Assembly (NCBI GenBank): GCA_045656005.1
Contig: JAZOQG010000054.1
Location: 1 to 33,368, forward strand
Direction: 5' to 3'
DNA: 33,368 nt
DNA from: JAZNQN01 sp045656005
Lineage (GTDB): Bacteria > Bacillota > Clostridia > UMGS1883 > UMGS1540
Under the pieces are notes generated by a model. That model was not told the origin of the DNA. It saw nothing but the letters and a program-made list of their open reading frames with translations, and ran no database searches. The position numbers and the translations under genes were made by a program. This document shows, piece after piece, positions 7,348-15,431 of this stretch (the first letter of the stretch is position 1; every line of letters starts with the position of its first letter).

Positions 7348-9621
7348 TTACTGAACATATGCCTTTAAATTGTCAATATATATTTCTCCCACCGAAGTTG
7401 AATCTCCGGTAACACTAAAACATGCAATAGATTTTTTGGGGGTTACATCGAGGCTTCTATCATCTTCTATATATTGACCACCAATATACAATTTAACCGT
7501 AGCATCACCATTATTATAAAGATATTCAACTTTTATAGTGTGCCATGTGTTAACTGCAAGTTCTACACCGGCAAGTGAAAACAAACCATCGCTTCTGTTT
7601 CCTGCATCAGCACGAAGCCTAACAGCATAACTATTTCCTAATGCTATGTAATAATATAACTTTTTGCCACCGGGGAAAAATATGTCAAACTCAACTGTCT
7701 GTGTTTCTCCTTTTTCGCTTGACAGAGAAAAACCACCCGTTCTTGCCTGAATCATCGTGCTTGAATCTCCATCAATTCTGATGCACTTGCCATCCCCTTT
7801 TGGGTTTTGAACTACTCTCACACTGCCACGGGTATTGCTTCCTTTAAAAACCTCTGTCCAGTCATCAGGCTTTTTGTCCTCTGTAATGTCATAGTGTTCA
7901 AAATCATTTTCATATGGTTTATTCGTATTTTTTACAGTTGGTTTTGCATTTTGCAAAGCGGTAAAAAAACCATTTAATTCTTCATCAGTAAAAATTTTAA
8001 CATAAGGATTTATAGAAAGTAGTGTTTGTATATCCGTTCTTACACCATTAATTTTTCCAGTTCCGTCAATATCACTTTCGTAAAGTCCAAGTCCCACCGG
8101 CATTGAAGCTGCTGCCTCCATAGCATATCCGGGATGATAAGAATATCCCCCGTCAGGCATTTTAAACTTTTCAAACTTTTCAACTGTTTTATATATAATT
8201 TCTGGTCCCGCCGCAATTATAGGCTTTATAAAGTCCTCGGGAACATTATTTTTGCCAAATGAACTCATTGCCTGTTTCATAGCTGAAATCGGATTCCATG
8301 CATATACTATGTACTTTGGCTCTTCATCCGAAAGTATCACCTTTATGCAGTTTTTAACCATTTTTTCGTAGTTTGCATAAGGCAAGCCAAGGTTTTTAAA
8401 ACAACTTGCAAATTTCATTGCAGCACTGGTTGACTGGTAGCTGACCTCAGTATCTTCTTTTCCATCTCTTCCCCAAAGTCCTGTAACTGCGCTTTGCTTA
8501 TCCACTAAAAACCGATTTGTTGCATTAAGATACTCCTCGCCTTTATCTGATGCAATTTTTTTAAATGTACCAAAACTGTCACCAAGCGAATATGGATGCT
8601 TTCCATCTTCAAGATTTTTCTGCCATATAATTTCAAGTGTATCTTTAAATTCTTCAACGGTAGACGTAGCTTTAAGCCTCTCACTTGGTGAAGAATTTTC
8701 ATTCGCCATAAGCAAGATATTATTAGATAAAAGAGTCACCTGTTCTGTTTCTTTTTTTGCCGGCACAAGATTATATTTTGTCATAAAATCAGCACGTGAT
8801 ATGCCGCAAAAACCTAATATATAGCCAACCCAGTAGTTATTGTCTCTCCCCAATCTTTCATCGGTTGCCACTCCATAAGGAGCATTTGGATTATAAAACT
8901 TATCCGCTTCAGGATGATACATGCTTGCAAGATAAGTGAGCATTTTTTCTTTTTGCTCATCAGTTAAATAATCTTTAACTTTTTTTGAACCGCCATAACC
9001 ATTTATTTTGTCTAAAACCTGAGCTGTTGCCTCTATATTTGGATAATACCCATAACTTTCTTTTCCGCTTACCGTTGAATAGAAAAATGAGGTTTCAGCA
9101 TCGTAAAGTGTTTTATAATATTCAAACACCTTACCACCTGTTTGTGTGTTTAAGTACGCCAGCGCCTCTGTAAGCTCTTTTTCGTAATCAGAGGCTTTAA
9201 GATACTCTCCTGTCTTTTCAGGAATTTTTATCTCAGAACGATATAAATATGGCTTGCCAACAAGTGTAAACGGCTTTGAAAAAAGCATTATTTTCGCCGT
9301 ACAGCCTGTTGGAATTGTAATTTTTTTACTTTTTATTTCTCTGGTGCTTTCGTCTGCCTCGCTACTTGTATAATCAATATCACAAAGGCTGTCACCTTTA
9401 TAAAAAGCTGAAACCAATGCCACATTTTGTTTTGTGCCGCTATATTTTATCAGGGCACGTGCATAACCATCTGTTTCTTCAGAATTATAAAAAATATAAT
9501 CATCATTACTATCAACAAAGTGCAGGTCACGAATGTCAATGCAGTCGGCAGATAAAGTAACACACGGCTTTAAAATCAACATAGAAGCTATAATGCAAAA
9601 GGAAATAAATCTTCTTTTCAC
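7348..9621 (-). CDS. Secreted protein: unassigned all-alpha (toroid-like) domain plus C-terminal LamG-like module
   Basis: 757 aa from GTG at 9621. The longest frame begins at another GTG (9630), only three bases after the upstream stop and with no room for a ribosome binding site; AGAGGTGA lies at proper spacing for 9621, giving MKRRFISFC, like its neighbours' signal peptides. After the signal peptide (to about residue 27), residues about 30-125 resemble the beta-sandwich of the next gene. Residues about 135-600 are helical, with YYKTLYDAETSFFYSTVSGK, YGYYPNIEATAQVLDKI, TGLWGRDG, WNPISAMKQA and MPDGGYSYHPG. These align block by block with the 797-aa protein upstream. Residues about 605-757 are LamG-like, ending GEIYIDNLKAYVQ. 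The toroid-like segment recalls prenyltransferase/squalene-oxidase-repeat and polysaccharide-lyase folds, but I cannot assign a family or catalytic residues. Confidence 0.78.
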   Translation of the reverse strand: MKRRFISFCIIASMLILKPCVTLSADCIDIRDLHFVDSNDDYIFYNSEETDGYARALIKYSGTKQNVALVSAFYKGDSLCDIDYTSSEADESTREIKSKKITIPTGCTAKIMLFSKPFTLVGKPYLYRSEIKIPEKTGEYLKASDYEKELTEALAYLNTQTGGKVFEYYKTLYDAETSFFYSTVSGKESYGYYPNIEATAQVLDKINGYGGSKKVKDYLTDEQKEKMLTYLASMYHPEADKFYNPNAPYGVATDERLGRDNNYWVGYILGFCGISRADFMTKYNLVPAKKETEQVTLLSNNILLMANENSSPSERLKATSTVEEFKDTLEIIWQKNLEDGKHPYSLGDSFGTFKKIASDKGEEYLNATNRFLVDKQSAVTGLWGRDGKEDTEVSYQSTSAAMKFASCFKNLGLPYANYEKMVKNCIKVILSDEEPKYIVYAWNPISAMKQAMSSFGKNNVPEDFIKPIIAAGPEIIYKTVEKFEKFKMPDGGYSYHPGYAMEAAASMPVGLGLYESDIDGTGKINGVRTDIQTLLSINPYVKIFTDEELNGFFTALQNAKPTVKNTNKPYENDFEHYDITEDKKPDDWTEVFKGSNTRGSVRVVQNPKGDGKCIRIDGDSSTMIQARTGGFSLSSEKGETQTVEFDIFFPGGKKLYYYIALGNSYAVRLRADAGNRSDGLFSLAGVELAVNTWHTIKVEYLYNNGDATVKLYIGGQYIEDDRSLDVTPKKSIACFSVTGDSTSVGEIYIDNLKAYVQ

Positions 9622-9633
9622 ATTCTTCACCTC

Positions 9634-12027
9634 TTACTGTGCCACCACTTCTTCAGGCTCAGTAACATATGCCTTAACATTATCAAAATAGAGATTTCCC
9701 GTAGAGTCATTTGAGCCTGAAACCGCAAAACGCGCAAGTGAGTTGTGCGGAAGTCTTGTTTCGTCTCCTGCGTTATAATATTCGCCGTTATCAATTATTA
9801 TCTCATCATTTGCATAAAGACGCACTGTTGTATCTTCTATACCTCGTGGTACAAATTCAAGTTTGAAATGAATCCACTCGCCGCATGGAAGCTGGGTTAT
9901 TCTCTTACCGCTTCCGCTTGAAGCAGTAACATAATTTAAGCTGAACTTATCTCCCCCGCTGCCTGTTACGTAAAGCTTATAAACAGTTGCACCGAGAGTA
10001 ATATGATAAATCTGATATTTTCCGCTTTCAACCATCATATCAAATTCCATATTCTGTACTTCACCGTTCTCGCTTGCAAGTGAAAATCCGCCAAAACGTG
10101 TTGAAGTTCTTGCTCCCTTTCCGCCTGCTATACAAAGAGATTTATTGCGGAAATCGAGAGGGTTTTTAACAACTCTTACACTTCCCGTGTCATTATATAC
10201 CTTCTCCGTCAAATCCTCCGGTTTTTCTCCTGCATCAAGAGGATATTGCTCAAAGTTATTCTCATAAGAAATATTTGTATTTTTAACTGTTGGTTTTGCG
10301 TTTCTCAAGTTTTCAAAGAAACGGTCAACCGCTTCCTGTGAAAAACATGGGTCAGCAGGATTCATGTCAAGGAGCTTGTAAACATCAGAACGAACACCAC
10401 GAAGTTTACCTGTTCCGTCAACATCACTTTCAAAAAGACCGAGACCTATGTTCATGTCAATAATACTTTCACTGCCTACATCCTGCGTGTAGCTGGAACC
10501 ACCATCAGGCTTTTTAAAGTTTCCGATTTTATCCATGGACTTGTAAATAATTTCAGGCATTTGGTCAAGAATTTTTGGCATGTAATCAGCAGGAAGCCCA
10601 CCTTCGCCCTTACGAAGCTGGTCACGCACCTGACGAAGACATGAAATTGGATTCCATATATAAACTATATACTGTGCATATTCGTCGCTTAAAAGCACTT
10701 CAATACATGAGTCTATCATTTTATCGTAATGCGCATACTGTTTACCTGCACCGCCAAAATAACCTGCAAGTTTCATGGCACCAGAGGTAGAGTTATAAGA
10801 AACCTCACCCGGTGTGCTTGCCCAAAGTCCAGTTTCAGGGTCCTGCTTACTTATGATAAAGTTTGCAAGAACATCATACATTCCAACGGCTTTTGCCTGA
10901 GTACCGAGTGCACCCATGCTGTCACCATGACCATATGGTGTTTTTGTAGGCCAAAGCTCTTCGAGATATTTAAGGAATGCTTCTTCGCTTTTAAGATAAT
11001 CCGGGATTGCGCTTTCCTCTTTCTTTTCCTCTGTAGTTTCTGAAGATGTACTCTCGCTCTTATTCGCTTCTGCCTCAGCCGCCATTCTTTCAGAAGGGAG
11101 CGGATAAAGAGCCTCACCCTTTGTATATCTGCCAAGTATGTATGTTGTTGCCCATCCCAAATCGCGATTCATACGATTGAGCGCCGCTTTTCCCTTCGGT
11201 CTGTCAAGATGATAGAAATACCCGTCATCAGGGTCCTGCATACTCTGAACATATGCGAGCATTCTTGCTCTCTGGTCTTCTGTTAAATGGTCATAAATGC
11301 TTATTCCGCCTGCACCCTCCTGCACCGCATGAAGAATCTGCGAAGTGCACTCTATATTAGGATGAAAACCATAAGCATATTTACCGCTTGTTGATGAATA
11401 AAAACATGATGTTTCATAATCATATAGAGAACTGTAGTAGTTAATCATATCATCAGAAACCTGCTTATTCATAAAAACAAGTGCATCGTATATTTCAGGA
11501 TAAAAATCTCTATAATAATCTATTGTGAGGTAGCCCTGTGAGTCAAGGTATTTTGGGTCAATGCCTTTTGATACCGCAGGGTCTGCATTTTCTGCTGCAG
11601 CAGTAGTCCCTGCACCCTTTGTGATAGTTATGCTTCTTGCATCACCGTCCCATACTACCGAGCTTCCGAATTTTTCACTTATAAAACGAAGCGGAACCAT
11701 AGTTCTTCCGCTCAAAATAAGGGGAGCCTGATCAAGTTTAAAATCAGCGCCGTTTACAAGTGCAATGTTATTATCAATGGTAAGTACCAAAACATTTTCA
11801 CCATAGCTTATTGTAGCCTTGCGCTCAATGTCATTCCAGTCAACAGTAGCACCGAGTGCTTCACCTACCGCTCTTACAGGAACAAGTGTCCTCCCGTTCA
11901 ATATTACGGGTGCCTGGTCAAACTCAATTTTTGCACCGTCGACCGTAACAGTTATTTCATTCTCCGCAAAAGCGGGAGTTATCATCATAAAAATCGCGAT
12001 TATAACACACAAAATTCGTCTTTTCAC
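9634..12027 (-). CDS. Secreted protein: copper-amine-oxidase-like N-domain, unassigned all-alpha domain, LamG-like module
   Basis: 797 aa, GTG start with AGGAG nine bases upstream. Signal peptide to about AFA/EN (residue 21). Residues 25-137 are two repeats of the copper amine oxidase N-terminal-like module (QAPVILNGRTLVPVRAVGEALG and QAPLILSGRTMVPLRFISEKFG). In Firmicutes this module is a common surface-protein element and does not imply oxidase activity. Residues about 155-610 are the helical domain paralogous to the next gene: YYSSLYDYETSCFYSSTSGK, GFHPNIECTSQILHAV, TGLWASTPGEVSYNSTSGAMK, WNPISCLRQV, KPDGGSSYTQD. A Ser/Glu-rich low-complexity insert (NKSESTSSETTEEKKEES) lies near residues 322-340. 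Residues about 620-797 are the LamG-like module ending GNLYFDNVKAYV plus an acidic tail. It is first gene of the cluster, behind its own promoter and a putative AraC-type operator. The likely role is binding or processing an extracellular polymer (inference). Confidence 0.8.
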   Translation of the reverse strand: MKRRILCVIIAIFMMITPAFAENEITVTVDGAKIEFDQAPVILNGRTLVPVRAVGEALGATVDWNDIERKATISYGENVLVLTIDNNIALVNGADFKLDQAPLILSGRTMVPLRFISEKFGSSVVWDGDARSITITKGAGTTAAAENADPAVSKGIDPKYLDSQGYLTIDYYRDFYPEIYDALVFMNKQVSDDMINYYSSLYDYETSCFYSSTSGKYAYGFHPNIECTSQILHAVQEGAGGISIYDHLTEDQRARMLAYVQSMQDPDDGYFYHLDRPKGKAALNRMNRDLGWATTYILGRYTKGEALYPLPSERMAAEAEANKSESTSSETTEEKKEESAIPDYLKSEEAFLKYLEELWPTKTPYGHGDSMGALGTQAKAVGMYDVLANFIISKQDPETGLWASTPGEVSYNSTSGAMKLAGYFGGAGKQYAHYDKMIDSCIEVLLSDEYAQYIVYIWNPISCLRQVRDQLRKGEGGLPADYMPKILDQMPEIIYKSMDKIGNFKKPDGGSSYTQDVGSESIIDMNIGLGLFESDVDGTGKLRGVRSDVYKLLDMNPADPCFSQEAVDRFFENLRNAKPTVKNTNISYENNFEQYPLDAGEKPEDLTEKVYNDTGSVRVVKNPLDFRNKSLCIAGGKGARTSTRFGGFSLASENGEVQNMEFDMMVESGKYQIYHITLGATVYKLYVTGSGGDKFSLNYVTASSGSGKRITQLPCGEWIHFKLEFVPRGIEDTTVRLYANDEIIIDNGEYYNAGDETRLPHNSLARFAVSGSNDSTGNLYFDNVKAYVTEPEEVVAQ

Positions 12028-12051
12028 CCAAAAACACTCCTTTCTTATAAT

Positions 12052-12080
12052 ATTATACTGTAAATTTAAATGAAAAACAA
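12052..12080 (-). promoter_or_regulatory. Promoter of the secreted-protein cluster
   Basis: On the minus strand TTGTTT (12075-12080), 17 bp, TATAAT (12052-12057). The perfect -10 with a weak -35 is typical of an activator-dependent promoter. The -35 is overlapped by one copy of the direct repeat described in the next entry. Confidence 0.55.
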
Positions 12081-12108
12081 ATAAAAAACTCTAAAAAACA
12101 AATGAAAA
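12071..12108. promoter_or_regulatory. Putative AraC-type operator: direct repeat with 21-bp period
   Basis: AAAAACAAAT occurs at 12073-12082 and again at 12094-12103, exactly 21 bp apart. The wider blocks 12071-12087 and 12092-12108 match at 15 of 17 positions. Direct half-sites two helical turns apart, with the proximal one over the -35, is the classical AraC-family activator geometry. The AT-richness of the region lowers the significance. Confidence 0.45.
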
Positions 12109-12123
12109 TTTATAAAAAAACTA

Positions 12124-12152
12124 TTGAATTTTTACAATTTTTGTGATAACAT
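12124..12152 (+). promoter_or_regulatory. Promoter of the AraC-type regulator gene
   Basis: TTGAAT (12124-12129), 17 bp, TAACAT (12147-12152) preceded by TGA, giving an extended -10. The predicted transcript starts about 15 nt before the chosen start codon's upstream AGGAG. The open frame extends back over this promoter, so the upstream TTG codon is not a start. Confidence 0.5.
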
Positions 12153-12174
12153 GAAAAACGTAGGAGATGATAGT

Positions 12175-12975
12175 ATGCATGCAATGCTCGAAAGAAACCA
12201 TGAGTCAGAATTTCTTTATACAAAACACCTCACCCGGGTACTCCCTTTTTCAACACTTTTTCATAAGCATATTGAAATTTTTTCACCAACTACACACAGC
12301 GGATTTAAAACGCAGATAAACGGCAAGGATATTGTTTTAAACAAGGGGGATATTCACATTGTTTTCCCCTATATCGCTCATAGCAATGCTTCCTTTCCTC
12401 ATCCTGCAGATATTATTCTTGTAGACCCTGATATTATTCCTGCTTTTCGTGATGTTTTTCTTTCAAAATATCCCGAAAATCCCGTTATCAGATGCGGTGA
12501 AGTGCCATCTGCTGCATTTTTGATGCAAAAAATCATAGATATGAAAAATGGTGAATTTTCCTACGATATTGTAAGAGGATATCTCACCGCACTTTTAGGA
12601 GAAATACTCGAGAGTTTATCACTTACAGAAAGTGAACGATGCGATAGCACTTCACTTCAGAAAATATTGCTCTTTTGTACCGAAAACTATAATCAGGATA
12701 TAAATATTGACACTGTTGCAAAAAGTGTTCATGTGAGCAAAAGCTATGTAACTCACGTTTTTACAAAAAAACTCGGTTACAGTTTTAGAAAATTTTTAAA
12801 TGATTTAAGAATTGACAATGCCAAGAAACTTCTGGTGGAAACAAACATGTCAGTTACAGATATAATGTTTGAATGTGGCTATCAGAATCAAAGCACATTC
12901 AACAAAGCATTTATAGAAAGATGCGGAATGGTGCCTCTCATGTATCGCAAATCAGCATCTGCAAAAAAAGAATAA
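12175..12975 (+). CDS. AraC family transcriptional regulator
   Basis: 266 aa from ATG 12175, chosen because AGGAG (12162-12166) lies eight bases upstream and an extended -10 promoter occupies the more upstream part of the open frame. The N-terminal half is cupin-like, with FHKHIEIF and NKGDIHIVFPYIAHSNA, the usual ligand-sensing beta-barrel. Residues about 165-262 hold the two helix-turn-helix motifs: NIDTVAKSVHVSKSYVTHVFTKKLGYSFRKF, then MSVTDIMFECGYQNQSTFNKAF, and the family ending PLMYRK. It is divergently transcribed from the four-gene secreted-protein cluster across 147 bases carrying back-to-back promoters and a direct repeat. It most likely controls that cluster in response to an extracellularly derived small molecule such as a sugar; the ligand is unknown. 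Confidence 0.93.
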   Translation: MHAMLERNHESEFLYTKHLTRVLPFSTLFHKHIEIFSPTTHSGFKTQINGKDIVLNKGDIHIVFPYIAHSNASFPHPADIILVDPDIIPAFRDVFLSKYPENPVIRCGEVPSAAFLMQKIIDMKNGEFSYDIVRGYLTALLGEILESLSLTESERCDSTSLQKILLFCTENYNQDINIDTVAKSVHVSKSYVTHVFTKKLGYSFRKFLNDLRIDNAKKLLVETNMSVTDIMFECGYQNQSTFNKAFIERCGMVPLMYRKSASAKKE

Positions 12976-13010
12976 AAAGGCAGAAACGAAAAATCGTCTC
13001 TGCCTTTTTT
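12975..13010. terminator. Terminator after the AraC-type gene, probably bidirectional
   Basis: Long stem 12975-12989 with 12994-13008 (core AAAAGGCAGA/TCTGCCTTTT, one mismatch), T run on the plus strand and A run at its left foot. It is only 13 bases from the stop of the convergent symporter gene, so it can serve both. Confidence 0.85.
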
Positions 13011-13022
13011 GTAAGTCACTTA

Positions 13023-14387
13023 TTATTTTTTGTATAACTCTTTACATTCTTTGGTTGTATTTCTTACTACTTTTGAAAGGCCTATCAAACCTATAAGGTT
13101 AGGTATCGCCATAAGTCCGTTCATGGTTTCCGATATGCTCCATATAATGTCTAAACTTCCTACAGTTCCTATGAATACAACCAAAACGTACACGCATCTG
13201 TAAATTAAAACTGCATTCTTAGTTTTTTTGCTTAAAAACCCAATACAAACCTCTCCGTAATATCCCCAACCGAGTATTGTTGAAAGGGCAAAAAATATAG
13301 TTGAAAGAGTTACGATAATTCCGCCTACGCCAGGCATAATCTCATTAAACGAAATTATGCTGAGTGCTGCACCTTTATACTCACCGCTCTGCCAGAAATC
13401 ATTTGTCAATATAACAAGTGCCGAAAATGTGCAGATAACAATGGTGGTAAAGAACACCTCGAACATTCCCCAAAGTCCCTGATGTACGGGGTTTTTGGTG
13501 CTTGATGCCGCATGTGCTATAGGTGCACTTCCAAGACCTGCTTCATTTGAAAAAACGCCTCTTGAAAAACCATAGTGCATTGCGAGCATTATGCCATAAC
13601 CTGCTACACCGCCGCCTGCGGCTTTAAAATTAAATGCTTCTTTGAATATAAGCGCAAAAGCATGTGGTATTTTATCAAAGTTAATAACCAAGGCCACCAT
13701 CGAGCATACGACATAAAAGACTGCCATAAAAGGCACCAGTTTTTCGTTAACTGCCGAAATTCTTTTCATTCCGCCAAGAATAACACTTGCCGCAATTACT
13801 GTAAGCACAAGACCCGTTATCCATGGCTTAATTCCAATAGTGCTTTCAAGTGCTATAGCGATGGAATTTGACTGCGTTGCATTTCCTATACCGAGACATG
13901 CAACCATAGCCAGAAATGCAAATATTCCTGCAAGCCACGGAAGATGGAGTCCGTTTTTTATGTAGTACATAGGTCCTCCGACCCATTGACCCTTTTTGTT
14001 TTTCTCTCTGTATTTAAGTGAAAGCACTATTTCAGAATACTTTGTAACCATGCCCAAAAGTGCACTTACCCACATCCAGAAAACCGCACCCGGTCCGCCT
14101 GAAACTATTGCCGTTGCAAGTCCTGCAATACTGCCCGTTCCTATTGTTCCCGCCATTGCCGTTGCAACAGCCTGAAATGGGGTTACACCGCTTTCGTCAT
14201 TTTCATGTTGCTTCTTTGAAAACGATCCAAAAATTGTATTTTTCAGCATGTAACCGAATTTTGAAAACTGAATGAAACCTGTCTTTATTGATAAAAACAG
14301 TCCCACACCTATCAAAAGGGTAAGCATTACCGGTCCCCATACCACAGCATTTACTTTTTCGTTAATAAGACTTATAAATTCCAGCAT
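13023..14387 (-). CDS. Sodium:alanine/glycine symporter (AGCS family)
   Basis: 454 aa, normal for the AGCS (alanine or glycine:cation symporter) family. The start MLEFISLINEKVNAVVWGP leads into about eleven membrane segments. Diagnostic stretches are GTIGTGSIAGLATAI near residue 82, GGPMYYIKNGL, and SNEAGLGSAPIAHAAS, which carries the family's conserved NEAGxGSAPIAHAAA signature. It imports a small neutral amino acid together with Na+ across the cytoplasmic membrane. ATG start with AGGAG eight bases upstream. That ribosome binding site overlaps the TAG stop of the Lrp/AsnC gene, so the two are translationally coupled. The pairing suggests that the regulator senses or controls the transported amino acid. 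Confidence 0.94.
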   Translation of the reverse strand: MLEFISLINEKVNAVVWGPVMLTLLIGVGLFLSIKTGFIQFSKFGYMLKNTIFGSFSKKQHENDESGVTPFQAVATAMAGTIGTGSIAGLATAIVSGGPGAVFWMWVSALLGMVTKYSEIVLSLKYREKNKKGQWVGGPMYYIKNGLHLPWLAGIFAFLAMVACLGIGNATQSNSIAIALESTIGIKPWITGLVLTVIAASVILGGMKRISAVNEKLVPFMAVFYVVCSMVALVINFDKIPHAFALIFKEAFNFKAAGGGVAGYGIMLAMHYGFSRGVFSNEAGLGSAPIAHAASSTKNPVHQGLWGMFEVFFTTIVICTFSALVILTNDFWQSGEYKGAALSIISFNEIMPGVGGIIVTLSTIFFALSTILGWGYYGEVCIGFLSKKTKNAVLIYRCVYVLVVFIGTVGSLDIIWSISETMNGLMAIPNLIGLIGLSKVVRNTTKECKELYKK

Positions 14388-14398
14388 TTACTCTACTC

Positions 14399-14851
14399 CT
14401 ATTCTTTTTCTGGCAAAAGGCAAACTTCACATTTGTTTGTAGAAAGAACAACGGATGTTCTCGTAAGCGAAACTCCGCTTATTCCCTTAACGTAATTTAA
14501 AACTTCTTCAAGGCTTTTTCCTGATTTTGTAACAACCTTAAGTATAAAGTCAAAATCACCCGCAATGTAGTGACATTCTGAAATCGAATGGTTTTCTTCA
14601 ATTTTTTTAATAAATCCTTCGTTAAATTTCGGATGCTCCAAGCTCACATAAATAAAAGCCGCAAGTTCTCTCCCCAAAGCAGACTGATTTATAATAGTTG
14701 TATATTTCTCTATTATCCCCGCACTTTCGAGTTTTTTAATTCTCTCAATTACGGCTGATGTTGACAAATTTATTTTTGCACCGATATTTGTCGCATTTTC
14801 TCTTGAATTGTCTTTAAGACATCTTAAAATCTCGTAATCTATAGCGTCCAT
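14399..14851 (-). CDS. Lrp/AsnC family transcriptional regulator
   Basis: 150 aa, the standard length. The N-terminal winged HTH (MDAIDYEILRCLKDNSRENATNIG, then LSTSAVIERIKKLESAGIIEKYTTII) is followed by the RAM/ACT-like ligand domain from about residue 65 (AAFIYVSLEHPKFNEG, CHYIAGDFDFILKVVTKSGKSLEEVL), which binds amino acids at subunit interfaces in this family. ATG start with GGAGGT just upstream and a near-consensus promoter. Eleven bases separate its stop from the start of the AGCS symporter, so the two form one operon. It likely regulates amino acid uptake and possibly itself. Confidence 0.94.
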   Translation of the reverse strand: MDAIDYEILRCLKDNSRENATNIGAKINLSTSAVIERIKKLESAGIIEKYTTIINQSALGRELAAFIYVSLEHPKFNEGFIKKIEENHSISECHYIAGDFDFILKVVTKSGKSLEEVLNYVKGISGVSLTRTSVVLSTNKCEVCLLPEKE

Positions 14852-14873
14852 AGTGACACCTCCGTTTCTTAAA

Positions 14874-14902
14874 ATTATACATAAAAAGAAAAAATTTGTA
14901 AA
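14874..14902 (-). promoter_or_regulatory. Promoter of the Lrp/AsnC-symporter operon
   Basis: On the minus strand TTTACA (14897-14902), 17 bp, TATAAT (14874-14879), ending 22 bases before the Lrp start codon. Confidence 0.75.
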
Positions 14903-14948
14903 TACATTAGAAAAACAAACTTAAAATTTCGGCAAAATTCGTTTTTTA

Positions 14949-14983
14949 CAAAAAAAGTTTTGCCAATAATTATTGGCAAAACT
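14949..14983 (-). terminator. Terminator of the lysA-to-gerW operon
   Basis: A perfect 28-bp palindrome, half-site AGTTTTGCCAATAA (14956-14969), followed on the minus strand by seven T (14950-14956). It ends 40 bases after the gerW stop codon and insulates the Lrp promoter. Confidence 0.85.
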
Positions 14984-15023
14984 CTAAAAAATAAATTTTT
15001 TTGTCTTTTTTTGACGAAGAAAA

Positions 15024-15431
15024 TTAAATCTGAGATTCAGATGCTTTCTTTTCCTTACGTTTTTTGAAATACTCTGTCACCTTGTCAACCGCAAGTGGTA
15101 CTGTCTGCATAATCTTGTCAACCGCCACCGCAGATGCATCGCTTGCAACGGGAACCATTTTGACGTCTCCCGCAGACACCACTAAAAATCCAACAGGAGT
15201 AATTGAAACCCCTGCTCCGCTTCCGCCTCCGAAAAGGGAATCAGGCTTTTCGTTTTTTTGTGCAAACTCACTTCCGCCTGCACCAAAACCAAAGCTTACT
15301 CTTGAAATTGGAATAATAGTCACTCCGTCTGATGTCTCAATGGGATTACCGATTATGGTGTTAACGTCCACCATCTCTCTAATGTTCTGCATTGCTGATG
15401 TTACAAGTTCTGAAATAGGATGTTCACTCAT
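15024..15431 (-). CDS. ytfJ: GerW/YtfJ family spore protein
   Basis: 135 aa, typical length. The family signature is complete: an N-terminal helix with PISELVTSAMQNIREMVDVN, then TIIGNPIETSDGVTIIPISRVSFGFGAGGSEF, a Gly-rich turn (GGGSGAGVSITPVGFLVV) and KMVPV. In Bacillus subtilis the homologue YtfJ (GerW) is a spore protein needed for normal L-alanine germination. Its presence argues that this organism makes endospores. The start codon overlaps the stop of the DUF2953 gene by one base (TAATG), and it is the last gene before the operon terminator. The C-terminal tail is Lys-rich (YFKKRKEKK). Confidence 0.92.
   Translation of the reverse strand: MSEHPISELVTSAMQNIREMVDVNTIIGNPIETSDGVTIIPISRVSFGFGAGGSEFAQKNEKPDSLFGGGSGAGVSITPVGFLVVSAGDVKMVPVASDASAVAVDKIMQTVPLAVDKVTEYFKKRKEKKASESQI

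Noticed and set aside
9634..12027. Copper amine oxidase
   Set aside because: Only the N-terminal accessory repeats are present. The catalytic domain with the topaquinone Tyr is absent, and these repeats are common in Firmicutes surface proteins.
12124..12174. N-terminal extension of the AraC-type regulator from TTG 12124
   Set aside because: That stretch holds an extended -10 promoter and lacks a ribosome binding site, whereas ATG 12175 has AGGAG eight bases upstream.
14956..14983. Perfect 28-bp palindrome upstream of the Lrp/AsnC gene, as a possible Lrp operator
   Set aside because: It is followed by seven T on the minus strand just after the gerW stop and lies upstream of the complete Lrp promoter, so a terminator explains it better.
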